Of a stretch of 64,000 nt of DNA, positions 1-9,842 are shown piece after piece. The stretch is from Euphorbia lathyris (Eukaryota; Streptophyta; Magnoliopsida; Malpighiales; Euphorbiaceae), in assembly GCF_963576675.1 (NCBI RefSeq), contig NC_088915.1, positions 37,353,501-37,417,500 of the forward strand. The letters run 5' to 3'. Each line of letters opens with the position of its first letter. Positions within the stretch are counted from its first letter, which is position 1. Position numbers and translations under genes: made by a program. The notes below the pieces were generated by a model. It saw only the letters and a list, made by a program, of their open reading frames with translations, was not told the DNA's origin and did not search any database.

Positions 1-470
1 TTGGGGGTATTGATTGTAACGATTAGCTTTCAGTAGTATCATTTTTGTCAATTGTGATTTTTCTGTTTTTGATGGAAAAAGGTTCGATCTTTATCATTGT
101 CTAGTTGAGCGATGAATTCAAGTAGTTGAGCGATGAATTCAAGTATTTTGAAGAAGAAGAAGAAGAGAGAGAGAAAGAAGAAGGAAAATAAAAAATGAAA
201 AAGAGATGGAGAATATGGTATTTTTTATTTTTTATTTTGGGGTTTATTTGTGATAATTAGATAATTATGGGGGGGGGTTAATTTATAAAATAAATAAATA
301 TAAGGACCAAATTAACTCTTTTCTCTTTGAATTTTAACACCGTTTGTCAATTTTGTCTTTGTTTGCTAACATCGTTTAGCACAGACCTCTTTTTGCAAAA
401 AAAAAAAAAAACCACAGGTTCGAGTTTGTAAAAAGTGTATACCACAGGCATTTTTTGTGTATTTATCCCT
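1..470. other. AT-rich stretch without a recognisable gene
   Basis: No credible reading frame was seen. It holds a perfect 21-bp tandem duplication at 102-143 (unit begins TAGTTGAGCG), a GAA/GA-rich microsatellite at about 148-184, and homopolymer runs. The junction with the copia LTR similarity that starts near 471 is abrupt, so this is probably truncated repeat DNA of another family. Confidence 0.5.
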
Positions 471-1067
471 TAAATTAATTAAAAGATAATTAAGTTAGAA
501 GGTTTAATGTAATTAAATTGCTTCTAATTAGTATCCTATCAAATAAATTATTATCTTTATATTTAGATATAATTATAGATAATATTAATATAGTATTATT
601 TAGAATAAAACTCTTAATAAGTAACCTAATTCTATATAACTAGGGTTTAGACACAAAAGGTTATTTATACCCCCTTAATGTGAATTTCGGCAAACCCCTA
701 ATCCCATGTAGAGTGAGAATTTCGACCCCCCTACCGTAGAGGACGAAATCTCACCGCTTGCTTCCATTCGATTAATTTTCTCTCTTCCTCGTTCTCTTTG
801 ATCTTGTGTTGATTTATTAGAGACAGTCTCTATTGATTGTTTTCTTTTGGTTGAGATTCTGACTTACTTTGATCTTGTGTTTTCTTTGTGCTCGTGAACT
901 CAGAACTAGAGTTGAGGGCACTTCGTTAGCAACGGTAGAGAGTTCATCATATGAGGTATTTCCTTCTATCCTTCTTTGTATGAAATAACGATTAACAAAT
1001 CTTGGTTTAAGGAAATAGGTAAAAAAAATTGTATTTTCACTGCCCTATGATTGCCTATTTTCCTTCA
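471..1067 (+). mobile_element. copia LTR fragment (3' part)
   Basis: This stretch aligns by eye, block after block, with the last 600 bp or so of the copia 3' LTR at 62340-62936. Shared blocks include the TTTAGATATAATTATAGATAAT block, an ACTAGGGTTTAGA block, a TATA-like TTATTTATACCCCC near 660, the AACGATTAACAAATCTTGG block and the terminal TGCCTATTTTCCTTCA. It ends at the LTR-terminal CA. No primer-binding site or gag follows, and the upstream two thirds of the LTR is missing, so it is a truncated remnant of the family also present at 13525-15294, 26459-33275 and 47297-62936. Confidence 0.8.
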
Positions 1068-1367
1068 CCTTTTTGGAACATGTCGACTCAAGTAGTCATC
1101 TTTCTTAGATTGGAGGATGGAACTTGAGAATCCTTGAGCGGAGATGGAAGAAGCTTCCTGGAGCTTTAATGGCAGATGGAGGATTCAAGGATGAATTCTC
1201 AAGGGTTACAGAGATTTTTGCAATTGACAATGGATGCTTTACAAATTGAAATACTGTCTATATAGACCAAAATCCCACGAGGGTTAACATTGCATTTGAA
1301 TTTAGGAATATATAGGTAAAAATGCCACGAAATATGGGAGAGGAATTAATCTTATAAGACTGATTCT

Positions 1368-1394
1368 CAGGTCCAGCTCGACGAGCTGGACCTG
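1368..1394. repeat. perfect 13-bp inverted repeat (hairpin)
   Basis: The arm CAGGTCCAGCTCG is followed by a single A and then its exact reverse complement. The stem is GC-rich in an AT-rich setting and contains CCAGCTCG, which recurs in the next hairpin 48 bp downstream. Confidence 0.9.
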
Positions 1395-1441
1395 AAGGAC
1401 TGGCGAAAGCCAACTCAGGAGGTGATGTCAGCCCTCTTTAT

Positions 1442-1464
1442 GGGCCAGCTCACCGAGCTGGCCC
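1442..1464. repeat. perfect 10-bp inverted repeat (hairpin)
   Basis: The arm GGGCCAGCTC, a 3-nt loop ACC and the exact complementary arm GAGCTGGCCC form a second GC-rich hairpin. The CCAGCTC core matches that of the hairpin at 1368-1394. Confidence 0.9.
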
Positions 1465-1636
1465 CAGGGGTCTCGGAGCGCATTTTTCTTCTATATTTCA
1501 TGTTTGACAGTTCTACTCTTCTGTATTTGACCTGCAACAACACACTAAAACTCCAAAAACATTAGTTCAAGGGTAAATTGATTCACCAAACTTAGGATTT
1601 AAGTACGAAATTAATTCATCATTTACTGTTTCAAAT

Positions 1637-1950
1637 TAAGGAATGTAAACTTAACTCGGTATTTAGTGCAAAATCTATAACTTCTCACAAGTCAAAGCAT
1701 ACACACAAAATGTCAAGAAAAAAAGTGCTTTTTGATGTCCGCTCTTAGGCTCAAATATAGCTCACAATTCGTTGGGTAAAATTTTGTGCTACTGGTTTTC
1801 CCAAGCTCAAGTTTAAAAACCACATGCCTTCAATTTTTAACTTATCATGCCCAAGTAATGATTTTAGTATTTTATCCAAAGTAGGGTCTAAATGAAAACT
1901 TAGCCTATTCTTTTACAGATACAAGAGTTGTGTCTTACACTTAAACTAAC
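1637..1950. repeat. left copy of a 315-bp direct duplication
   Basis: This 314-bp segment (starts TAAGGAATGTAAAC, ends CTTAAACTAAC) recurs at 6506-6821 with about five substitutions and two 1-bp indels. The left copy ends exactly where the left LTR begins, and the right copy begins exactly where the right LTR ends. The arrangement is formally that of a very long target-site duplication. Confidence 0.9.
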
Positions 1951-2309
1951 TGATACCGATCGGGTAATGGGCGATAGTTTTCAATCGTAAACTACCAAAG
2001 ATATTCTCAAGCTAAACTTGAAGGAGCCGTGAAACCCCTAGATTTACAAGCTAAACTTGAAGGAATTAGAAATCCTCATTGTTAAGAGGGATGAACCCTA
2101 AAAACACTCTCAAAGAGAAGATATAATTTGATTGATAAAAAGTTGTATATCCTTACAAAGATGGGGTTTAAATACCTCCCCTAAAGAAAACTAAAGACAT
2201 AATTACCCCTACTAGGGTTACAACTAAAGAAGGAAAATAAAGGGTAAAATAGGTAAGTGTATATTCTTCCTTGTGAAGGAAAGAAAACTTAAATAGGCAG
2301 AATGTATAT

Positions 2310-2364
2310 CCTTCCTTGTTTAAGGAAGGAAAGCTTGCAACTATCCTTCCTTAAACAAGGAAGG
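2310..2364. repeat. 20-bp inverted repeat inside the LTR
   Basis: The arm CCTTCCTTGTTTAAGGAAGG at 2310-2329 is exactly reverse-complementary to 2345-2364, with a 15-bp spacer. Each arm is itself nearly palindromic. The same structure is present in the other LTR at about 5413-5468. Confidence 0.9.
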
Positions 2365-2569
2365 AAAGTTCACTCCTTGTAAAGGAAGTAATCTCTACGA
2401 CCCGCCTCAGTTATTCATCCGGTATACGCCATTAGGTGCACATGTTGTTCGTATTGCCCACATAGGAATATGATCTGACAGGATTCAATGTAGAGTGAGA
2501 TCCGCCAATCTGGGTCGAAGTAGATACAATAGGTAGATCCGTCGAAGTAGATATACATCGACAGAAATA

Positions 2570-3370
2570 CAGTGAATAGATATGCCAAGGTAGATCCACT
2601 TAGGTAGATAATGGAAGTAGATACGTCGATGAGTAGATACGCCAATGTAGATATGTCGAAGTAGGTCCGCTCAACTAGATACCTGAAGGAGATACATCAA
2701 TGTAGACACATCGAAGTAGATCCGCCTAAGTAGACACCTGGAGGAGATACATCAACGTAGACACATCAAAGTAGATCCGTCTAAGTAGATACCTGAAGGA
2801 GATACATCAACGTAGACACATCGAAGTAGATCCATCCAAGTAGATACCTGAAGGAGATAGGTTGAAGTAGATCTGCCTAAGAAGATACTTGAGGAGGATA
2901 CGTCGAAGTAGATCAGCCCAGGTAGATGCTTAAAGGAGATACGTCGAAGTAGATACACTGAAGTAGATACGTTGAGCAGATCCATCGAAGAGATCCGTGG
3001 AGTAGATCCGTCGAAGAGATCCGTTGATGAGAATCCGTCGAGGGGGGATCCGTCAAAGGAGATCCATCAAAGGAGATCAGTCAAAGGAGATCCATCGGAG
3101 AGATCCATCAGAAGAGATCCGTCGAAGAGATCCATCGAAAAGATCCTTCAAAGGAGATTCGTCGAAGAGATCCATCAAAGGAGATCCGTCAAAGGAGATC
3201 CGTCAAAGGAGATCCGTCAAAGGAGATCCATCAGAGAGATCCGTCAACGTAGATCCATCGGAGAGATCCATCGAAGAGATCCTTCAAAGGAGATCCGCCG
3301 AAGAGATCCATCAAAGGAGATCCGCCGAAGAGATCCATCAAAGGAGATCCGTTAAAGGAGATCCGTCTAA
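2570..3370. repeat. tandem GTAGATAC / GAGATCC arrays in the LTR
   Basis: The left part (about 2570-2970) is built of degenerate units around GTAGATACGTCGAA and GTAGATCCGCC. The right part (about 2980-3370) is built of 13-14-bp units of the form GAGATCCRTCRAAG. The array is open in two forward frames as a DPSK/RRS-rich pseudo-protein, which follows from the periodicity and is not evidence of coding. The matching array in the other LTR (about 5620-6350) is shorter. Confidence 0.85.
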
Positions 3371-3533
3371 GAGATCCGCCCAGGTAGATACACTTAAAAG
3401 AAAAAGATATACTAGAACTTTAAGTGTGTCTTCCTCCTCTTCTGAATCACTTTCCCTACATACCTAACAAAATTTGTTACCTTGCTACTTCCCTAACCTG
3501 GACTTGGAATTTGTTGAAAAGATGTCCGCATCA

Positions 3534-3546
3534 TAGTCTCTTTCTT
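3534..3546 (-). promoter_or_regulatory. polypurine tract
   Basis: On the minus strand the purine-rich AAGAAAGAGACTA immediately precedes the 3' LTR start TGATGC. This is the position of the plus-strand primer in LTR retroelements and it fixes the element's orientation. Confidence 0.65.
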
Positions 3547-3625
3547 AAAAAAAAAAAGAAATAGGATCACACTTGCCTTTAAACACCAGCAGACCATAGG
3601 CTCTTTATCACTCGAACTGCCCTTC

Positions 3626-5008
3626 CTATTCATCAAGTGTTCCATGAAGCTCTTGGTCGTCGTCATCATAGGTGTACTCATTTTGGCTCCATCCAACGTC
3701 CTCCAACTCATCATCACAGTAGAACCTATCTTCATTATCTTCATAATTAGGAGTTCCGCTTTGGTTCCACTCAATGTCCCTTGACTCATCTTCATAAAAC
3801 CTACCTTTATCAGCTTCATAAGTATATTCATTTTGGTGCCACTCACCATCCTCCAACCCATCATCACAATGAAATTTGTTCTCCTCATCTTCATAAGTAG
3901 CCTCACTTTGGTTCCACTCAGTGATCTGATGCTCATCTTCATCATAATAGGTTTCGTCATCTTCATTATCTTCAAGTTCATCCTCATGATGATGAAATCT
4001 ACCATCATCATATAACTCACCATCAAAATCACTCTCTTCCCCTTTAATCCCATTCCTGGACCCATAATCATCATACTCAAGTTCATTGTTGCTATCCAGC
4101 TCATTCTCATAATGGTCCTCCTCTTTATCAATCTTCCACTCGAGTTCATCTCCTTCATGATTATTTTCAAATTCGTATAGCTCCTCTTCCTCCACCCAAT
4201 CTTCCCCACGACCTCTCGCTTCCATCCGCTCCTTCTTATAGTTCAAGCCGACCACTCCATTTACCGAGTTGTCTGACTTAAATGACGTTCTACATCTGAG
4301 CATCGTTGATCCACCAACATCTCTCCCATCACCATAATCATCAACCTCCACACATAAAATGAATTCATCATCCGCCTTAAAGAGATTCGGCAGCCCAAAA
4401 TCATCATCCACTTCTTTAGGATTAAGGTTATCACCCTCATTAAGCATACAAGTGAAGTTTTGCCTATGGGGCATTTCATCAAACACATAGTATGCGCCCT
4501 TTTCTATTTGAACTTCTTCAAAGTTCCTACATGCTATCCCCTTTTCCTCCTCATTCACAGATACTTTTAAGTCCTCATTCACAAAGTCATTATCAACAAC
4601 TCCATAATGAGAACTTAAATCACTCACAACATCACAACCAACCAAATCCTCACTAATAGTAGGCATACCCTTAACTTCCACATCAAGAACTGAAAGTTTT
4701 GGATTTACCTCTTCCTGGCGCAACAGTGGACAGATTTGGCCTGAATCTTTAGGAGGTGAGATAGTGGCTTCTCCATCTTCAGGGACTTCTTCCTTCCTCC
4801 GATTTAGATCCCCGACGGTGGGTCTGAGTAGGGCGAGAGCCGCCAGTCGGGAGTTTGCCCAAGAGGTGGATAACTCCTGGAACCGTTGGTTGGCTTGCCT
4901 CTATCTCTCAATACTGGCTTGGATCTGTTCCGCGAGGTGCTCCCTCAGCTTTTCATATTTCCGGTCACTGGCCTCCATAGAACCTTGTGATTGTCGAGGT
5001 TGAACCAT
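3626..5008 (-). pseudogene. acidic gag-position ORF of the non-autonomous element
   Basis: From an ATG at 5006-5008, just inside the primer site, one frame runs to 3626 (461 codons counting both the internal and the terminal stop), interrupted by a single TAG at 4901-4903. The N-terminal segment, rich in E, K, Q and R, looks helical (EASDRKYEKLREHLAEQ) and sits where gag begins. The remainder is dominated by D, E, N and Y with recurring EWNQSE/DDELED-like blocks and has no zinc knuckle, protease or polymerase motif. I do not recognise the protein. One reading is a gag N-terminus fused to an acquired acidic region. Translation would need suppression of, or re-initiation after, the amber codon. 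Confidence 0.6.
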
Positions 5009-5040
5009 CTCCAAAGAAGTTTCGGGTCAGGAAACGATCG

Positions 5041-5052
5041 GCTCTGATACCA
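5041..5052 (-). other. primer-binding site (initiator tRNA-Met type)
   Basis: The minus strand reads TGGTATCAGAGC, the standard complement of the plant initiator tRNA-Met 3' end, two bases inside the 5' LTR. This identifies 5055-6505 as the 5' LTR. Confidence 0.9.
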
Positions 5053-5054
5053 AC

Positions 5055-6505
5055 TGATACAGATCGGGTAACGGGCGATAGTTTTCAATCGTAAACTACC
5101 AAAGATATTCTCAAGCTAAACTTGAAGGAGCCGTGAAACCCCCAGATTTACAAGCTAAACTTGAAGGAATTAGAAATCCCCATTGTTAAGAGGGATGAAC
5201 CCTAAAAACACTCTCAAAGAGAAGATATAATTTGATTGATAAAAAGTTGTATATCCTTACAAAGATGGGGTTTAAATACCTCCCCTAAAGAAAACTAAAG
5301 ACATAATTACCCCTACTAGGGTTACAACTAAAGAAGGAAAATAAAGGGTAAAATAGGTAAGTGTATATTCTTCCTTGTGAAGGAAAGAAAACTTAAATAG
5401 GCAGAATGTATATCCTTCCTTGTTTAAGGAAGGAAAGCTTGCAACTATCCTTCCTTAAACAAGGAAGGAAAGTTCACTCCTTGTAAAGGAAGTAATCTCT
5501 AGGACCCGCCTCAGTTATTCATCTGGTATACGCCATTAGGTGCACATGTTGTTCGTATTGCCCACATAGGCATATGGTCTGCCAGGATTCAATGTAGAGT
5601 GAGATCCGTCAATCTAGGTCGAAGTAGATACAATAGGTAGATCCGTCGAAGTAGATATACATCGACAGAAATACAGTGAATAGATATGCCAAGGTAGATC
5701 CACTCAGGTAGATAATGGAAGTAGATACGTCGATGAGTAGATACGCCAATGTAGATATGTCGAAGTAGGTCCGCTCAACTAGATACCTGAAGGAGATACA
5801 TCAACGTAGACACATCGAAGTAGATCCGCCCAAGTAGACACTTGGAGGAGATACATCAACGTAGACACATCGAAGTAGATCCGTCTAAGTAGATACCTGA
5901 TCCATCCAAATAGATACCTGAAGGAGATAGGTTGAAGTAGATCTGCCTAAGAAGATACTTGAGGAGGATACGTCGAAGTAGATCAGCCCAGGTAGATGCT
6001 TAAAGGAGATACGTCGAAGTAGATACACTGAAGTAGATACGTTGAGCAGATCCATCGAAGAGATCCGTGGAGTAGATCCGTCGAAGAGATCCGTTGATGA
6101 GATCCGTCGAGGGGGGGTCCGTCAAAGGAGATCCATCAAAGGAGATCCATCGGAGAGATCCATCAAAAGAGATCCGTCGAAGAGATCCGTCGAAGAGATC
6201 CATCGAAGAGATCCTTCAAAGGAGATCCGCCGAAGAGATCCATCAAAGGAGATCCGTCAACGTAGATCCATTGGAGAGATCCGTCGAAGAGATCCTTCAA
6301 AGGAGATCCGCCGAAGAGATCCATCAAAGGAGATCCGTCTAAGAGATCCGCCTAGGTAGATACACTTAAAAGAAAAAGATATACTAGAACTTTAAGTGTG
6401 TCTTCCTCCTCTTCTGAATCACTTTCCCCACATACCTGACGAAATTTGTTACCTTGCTACTTCCCTAACCTGGACTTGGAATTTGTTGAAAAGATGTCCG
6501 CATCA
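5055..6505 (-). repeat. 5' LTR of the non-autonomous element
   Basis: This 1,451-bp LTR is nearly identical to 1951-3533 apart from scattered substitutions and a shorter tandem array. It carries the same TATTTAAA box (minus strand, about 5271-5278) upstream of the likely transcription start, and ends at ...CCGCATCA on the plus strand. Confidence 0.9.
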
Positions 6506-6821
6506 TAAGGAATGTAAACTTAACTCGGTATTTAGTGCAAAATCTATAACTTCTCACAAGTCAAAGCATACACACAAAATGTCAAGAAAAAAAAGTGCTT
6601 TTTGATGTTCGCTCTTAGGCTCAAATATAGCTCACAATTCGTTGGGTAAAATTTTGTGCTACTGGTTTTCCCAAAGCTCAAGTTTAAAAACCACATGCCT
6701 TCAATTTTTAACTTATCATGTCCAAGCAATGATTTTAGCATTTTATCCAAAGTATGGTCTAAATGAAAACTTAGCCTATTCTTTTACAGATACAAGAGTT
6801 GTGTCTTACACTTAAACTAAC
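6506..6821. repeat. right copy of the 315-bp direct duplication
   Basis: This is the counterpart of 1637-1950 (about 98% identical by eye). It begins at the base after the LTR-terminal CA and ends at CTTAAACTAAC, after which the sequence is unique. Confidence 0.9.
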
Positions 6822-7368
6822 TAGCATGCAAAAAGTAAGTTCGACCCTCAATTCTTAAGGACAAATAACGAAGTTTAGCTTTGAATGAAGAGTATGTTTT
6901 TGAGATTTATTAACAGACAAAAAGTGAAAACATAGAATGGAAATAAGTACCAAAACAGCAAACCCAAGATGAAATTGAAAAAGCAAAACGTAAAAACAAG
7001 ACACAAAACAAAAAATAAGAATTTTATTTTTGTGGGTTTGTCTACCCCTCCTCCTCACACTTAAACTTGCAATAAGTTCCACATTGCAATAATAAATCGA
7101 AGTGCAAAATGTAAAAAGTCAGGGTGGAGAAGACAAACAAACCCTTTTTTTTTACCCGGACATTAGGAAAAAAAATGTAAAATACTAATGAGATAAATAG
7201 AATAAAAAGCAGAAATCTATAATATAAAACTTATTGAAATATAAAAACATGTAAAGGTTCTGTTCAAACTTGAGTTGCCTCCCAAGAAGCGTTATTTTAT
7301 AGTCGGTGAGCTCGATATAGAATTCTTTCCTAGGTGTATGCTTCCATTCGTGTTAGGAATTCAAATTC

Positions 7369-7960
7369 CTAGATAAATAATCTGTACCTACAAAACGTAT
7401 TATAAGTCTCAAAGGAATTTAATAAAGATAAAAGGCAAAATTTAAACCAATTATGAGGAAAAGGTAGTTTAGATACACAAGTTTTGATTTGATTGTCTAT
7501 TTCTATCGTATTAGTTAGGATTTCAGATTTTGAACCGGGGTTGCTTATCGCTTCCAATTCCTTACTTACCTCGAGTGGTGGTGCGGGTTGCACTTGCGAT
7601 TTTAGACTTGGTTTTACCTCTTTAACACCTCGTCTTGTGAACTAGAGGGTTGTATAGGAGCTTGGCTTGCTTTTTCATAGGGAAACATTCTCAATTTGTT
7701 TTCCCTGTGCTCGTTAACAAACCCATTTAGAGGCCTCAATATGTACGGATTCCTGTAGGACATAATTGAGCATTGAGGTCTCCTCCAATCATTATAAAGA
7801 TTGTAAGAAGTGGGGTTGGAATTGTAACTTTGGTGATTACCCATAAAACTTACATTTTCATTGGTGTTGAGGCTCAGTTTTTCCAATCAAGATATCTATT
7901 TTCTTATTTAACTCGGTCATGGATGGATTAGGGACCTCATTCTCCATGGCATGACCATAT
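7369..7960 (-). pseudogene. degenerate gypsy gag fragment
   Basis: Minus-strand frames contain pieces resembling the C-terminal gag of Athila/Tat elements: a helical MTELNKKIDILIGK segment, an N/Y/P-rich region ending in WRRPQ, and CVSKLPFPHNWFKF, which resembles the usual PPLPFPQRL-type motif. The pieces are split over frames with stops between them. The assignment rests on motif resemblance only. Confidence 0.55.
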
Positions 7961-8079
7961 TGGCTTGACAGGACATCAAGCTTTTGAGCTTTTCACTGAA
8001 CTTTTTCTTGCCAATTCACTTATCAACGTATGCTAAGAAAAAGTGAAATTCTATAGCACAAAAAATTCATAAGCAAAAA

Positions 8080-8745
8080 TTTACAGCTATTGACATAAAA
8101 ATTAAATGGGTATAAAACTAAAACTCACAGCAATGAATAAAATTTAACAAGTATAGAACTTAAACTCACATTTATGAATAAAAATTTAACAAGTATAAAA
8201 CTCATAGCTGTAATTTTAACAGTTAGCTAGAATTCACAGCTTTGAACTTCAATCAAAAATCACAACTATAAATTCAAAAACTCAACAAGTATAATCAAAG
8301 TTTACAGCTACAGATTTCAGCAAGTGTAATCAGAATTTACAACTTATAAATTCAACAAGAAATTCAACAAGTGAAACCAAGGTTATAGCTATAAATTTCA
8401 GCAAATGTTCACATTATAAGTCCGAAAATTACAGCTATAAATTATCAAAAAATCACAGCTATGGATTTAATCAAGTATGAACTTAAGTTTATATAAGGCA
8501 AATCAAAGCTATAAACACAATCAGAAAATTACAGCTATAAATATGTTCAGATTCAGCTATATGTTGCAGCTATAATTAACGAATATATAGAAAAGCCACA
8601 GCTATAAAGTTCAAATGGTTATATGCAAAATTTACAACTATAGTTTCAACCAACGTAATAAAAAAATTCAGCTATACGGTTTGATGAATATAACCAAAGC
8701 AAATCACAGCTATAGTTTCAGTTTAACAAGTATAGTATTTACAAT
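8080..8745. repeat. dispersed ACAGCTAT(A) repeat array
   Basis: About 18-20 degenerate copies of ACAGCTATAAATTC-like units occur at irregular 20-60-bp spacing between the gag remnant and the primer site. No ORF uses the array. It is probably an expanded leader repeat of the Athila-like element. Confidence 0.7.
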
Positions 8746-8800
8746 TAAATGCCTAAACTAACAATTTTGATATTTGGTTCGATATTGTTGGAAGATAAAT

Positions 8801-8817
8801 CCCCGACAACGGCGCCA
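8801..8817 (-). other. primer-binding site, tRNA-Asp type
   Basis: The minus strand reads TGGCGCCGTTGTCGGGG, complementary to the 3' end of plant tRNA-Asp with one mismatch (a perfect version lies at 59284-59300). It is followed on the LTR side by AGTTTT, as in the element at 51784-60821. Confidence 0.75.
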
Positions 8818-8823
8818 AAAACT

Positions 8824-9240
8824 TGATGTGCCCCGAGCTGACGTTTAAATTCTCACTAAAGGATAAGTGAACCTCGTTGTTATCAAGTAATAAATCTGGA
8901 AAATCCATATATCCAATCCACATGATTTATACCGCAATTACCGAACTACTAGGCTTCAGATGTTATCTAGGCGGAGGAAAAGTTGATTTTGGATTTTGTT
9001 CCAAGTTATTCTACTCCTAGGTTGATCTAAAGCAGGGCAAATACTCCTAGAATGTTATGGAATGATACGATAACATAAATTAAAATGTATATCACCTTAA
9101 CAAGTTCGAAAGTCAATAAATCCCTGAAAGAAAATTCAAGATAGCAATATTTTAAACAAATTAAAATGGTTAGTAGATCATTTTTAATCAAGTTAAGCTA
9201 ATTTCGTAATGCATTAAGTGATTTACTTTTAAAAAGAAAT
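8824..9240 (-). mobile_element. probable partial 5' LTR of the Athila-like remnant
   Basis: DNA beyond the primer site must be the 5' LTR. On the minus strand it ends in CACATCA, a plausible TG...CA terminus. The outer boundary cannot be placed because no second copy is in the window; 9240 is a guess. Confidence 0.4.
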
Positions 9241-9842
9241 TCTTATACATTATTTTTATTGATATTAGACCGGATCCAGCATGTATTATTTATACTGTTT
9301 TTATCATTGAACCAACCAATCAATTTTTTAATCCAGAACAAATGAAAAAGGTATGACTAAAAACCTTGAAGATAATTGAAGAAACTTTTAATCCAAAATC
9401 TTCATAATTATAGCAAGTAGAAAATATTAAAAGAAAAAAAAGATCTTGACTACAGTTAAGACATGAAAAATGAAGGGATGTGTTTCTGGAATAAATTTTA
9501 TAATTGATTTATAAGCCTAACAAAAAGGAGTAATTACATTTTTGCTATGTGGTTATGTCACAGAAAAGAAATATTGGGCAACTGAAATATCAGAAAAGAG
9601 CAGAAGGCAGCCAAGCCAAGCCAAGTGTTGCCAGTTTGCTACAATGTACATCCTGGTACTGGGTCACGTGCATATCACCTTCCAAGATATTCCCCTTGCA
9701 CCAACTTAACTATAAAAAAAATTGTTTATAGCAACAAAATTCTCATTTTTCTTTGTATTTTTTTTTTCTTATTATTATTATTATTACCCTAGTCATAATG
9801 GTATTGCTTTTTCCTTTTTCTTTGAAACTAGAAATGGAAGTA
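9241..9842. other. gene 3' flank, no gene seen
   Basis: This interval probably includes the 3' UTR of the TPR-like gene on the minus strand. A (TTA)n microsatellite lies at about 9769-9788 and a T-rich tract beside it. No clear polyadenylation site could be fixed. Confidence 0.45.

Larger units (their letters stand above)
1068..1636. other. unassigned repeat-like spacer with two hairpins
   Basis: There is no coding potential. The segment carries two strong GC-rich inverted repeats (listed separately) and runs directly into the 315-bp segment that is duplicated on the far side of the next element. It may be the edge of the Athila-like element whose gag remnant lies at 7369-7960, but that link is inference. 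Confidence 0.35.
1951..3533 (-). repeat. 3' LTR of the non-autonomous element
   Basis: This 1,583-bp LTR is similar throughout to 5055-6505 but about 130 bp longer, mainly because its GATCC-type tandem array has more units. A TATTTAAA TATA-like box reads on the minus strand at 2167-2174. An inverted repeat lies at 2310-2364 and tandem arrays at 2570-3370. Confidence 0.9.
1951..6505 (-). mobile_element. non-autonomous LTR retrotransposon, complete, about 4.6 kb
   Basis: Two direct LTRs (1951-3533 and 5055-6505) enclose 1,521 bp. Read on the minus strand, each LTR starts TGATGCGG and ends TATCA. A 12-nt site complementary to initiator tRNA-Met (TGGTATCAGAGC) lies at 5041-5052, and a purine-rich tract abuts the other LTR. 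The interior encodes one acidic ORF and no protease, reverse transcriptase or integrase, so the element would need enzymes in trans. There is no matching 5-bp duplication (CTAAC on the left, TAAGG on the right). Instead, a 315-bp direct duplication abuts both ends. Confidence 0.9.
6822..8823 (-). mobile_element. Athila-like gypsy element remnant (leader and gag part)
   Basis: Reading leftward on the minus strand, there is a tRNA-Asp-type primer site (8801-8817), a 680-bp leader full of ACAGCTAT motifs, and a gag-like fragment (7369-7960). The order LTR, primer site, leader, gag matches a minus-strand gypsy element. The pol genes are missing, and the stretch 6822-7365 has no recognisable coding content. 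Confidence 0.65.

Noticed and set aside
3000..3370. Possible CRISPR-like array
   Set aside because: The units are contiguous 13-14-bp tandem repeats with no unique spacers, inside a plant LTR.
2972..3467. Two overlapping forward ORFs rich in DPSKRS/RRSVKGDPS repeats (also 6042-6359)
   Set aside because: They arise because the LTR tandem array has a period that keeps frames open. They lie inside LTRs, antisense to the element, with no domain.
3493..4209. 238-aa Met/Ile/Lys-rich minus-strand ORF
   Set aside because: It is a shadow of the longer acidic ORF at 3626-5008 in another frame; its composition is explained by the GAT/GAA-rich codons of that ORF.
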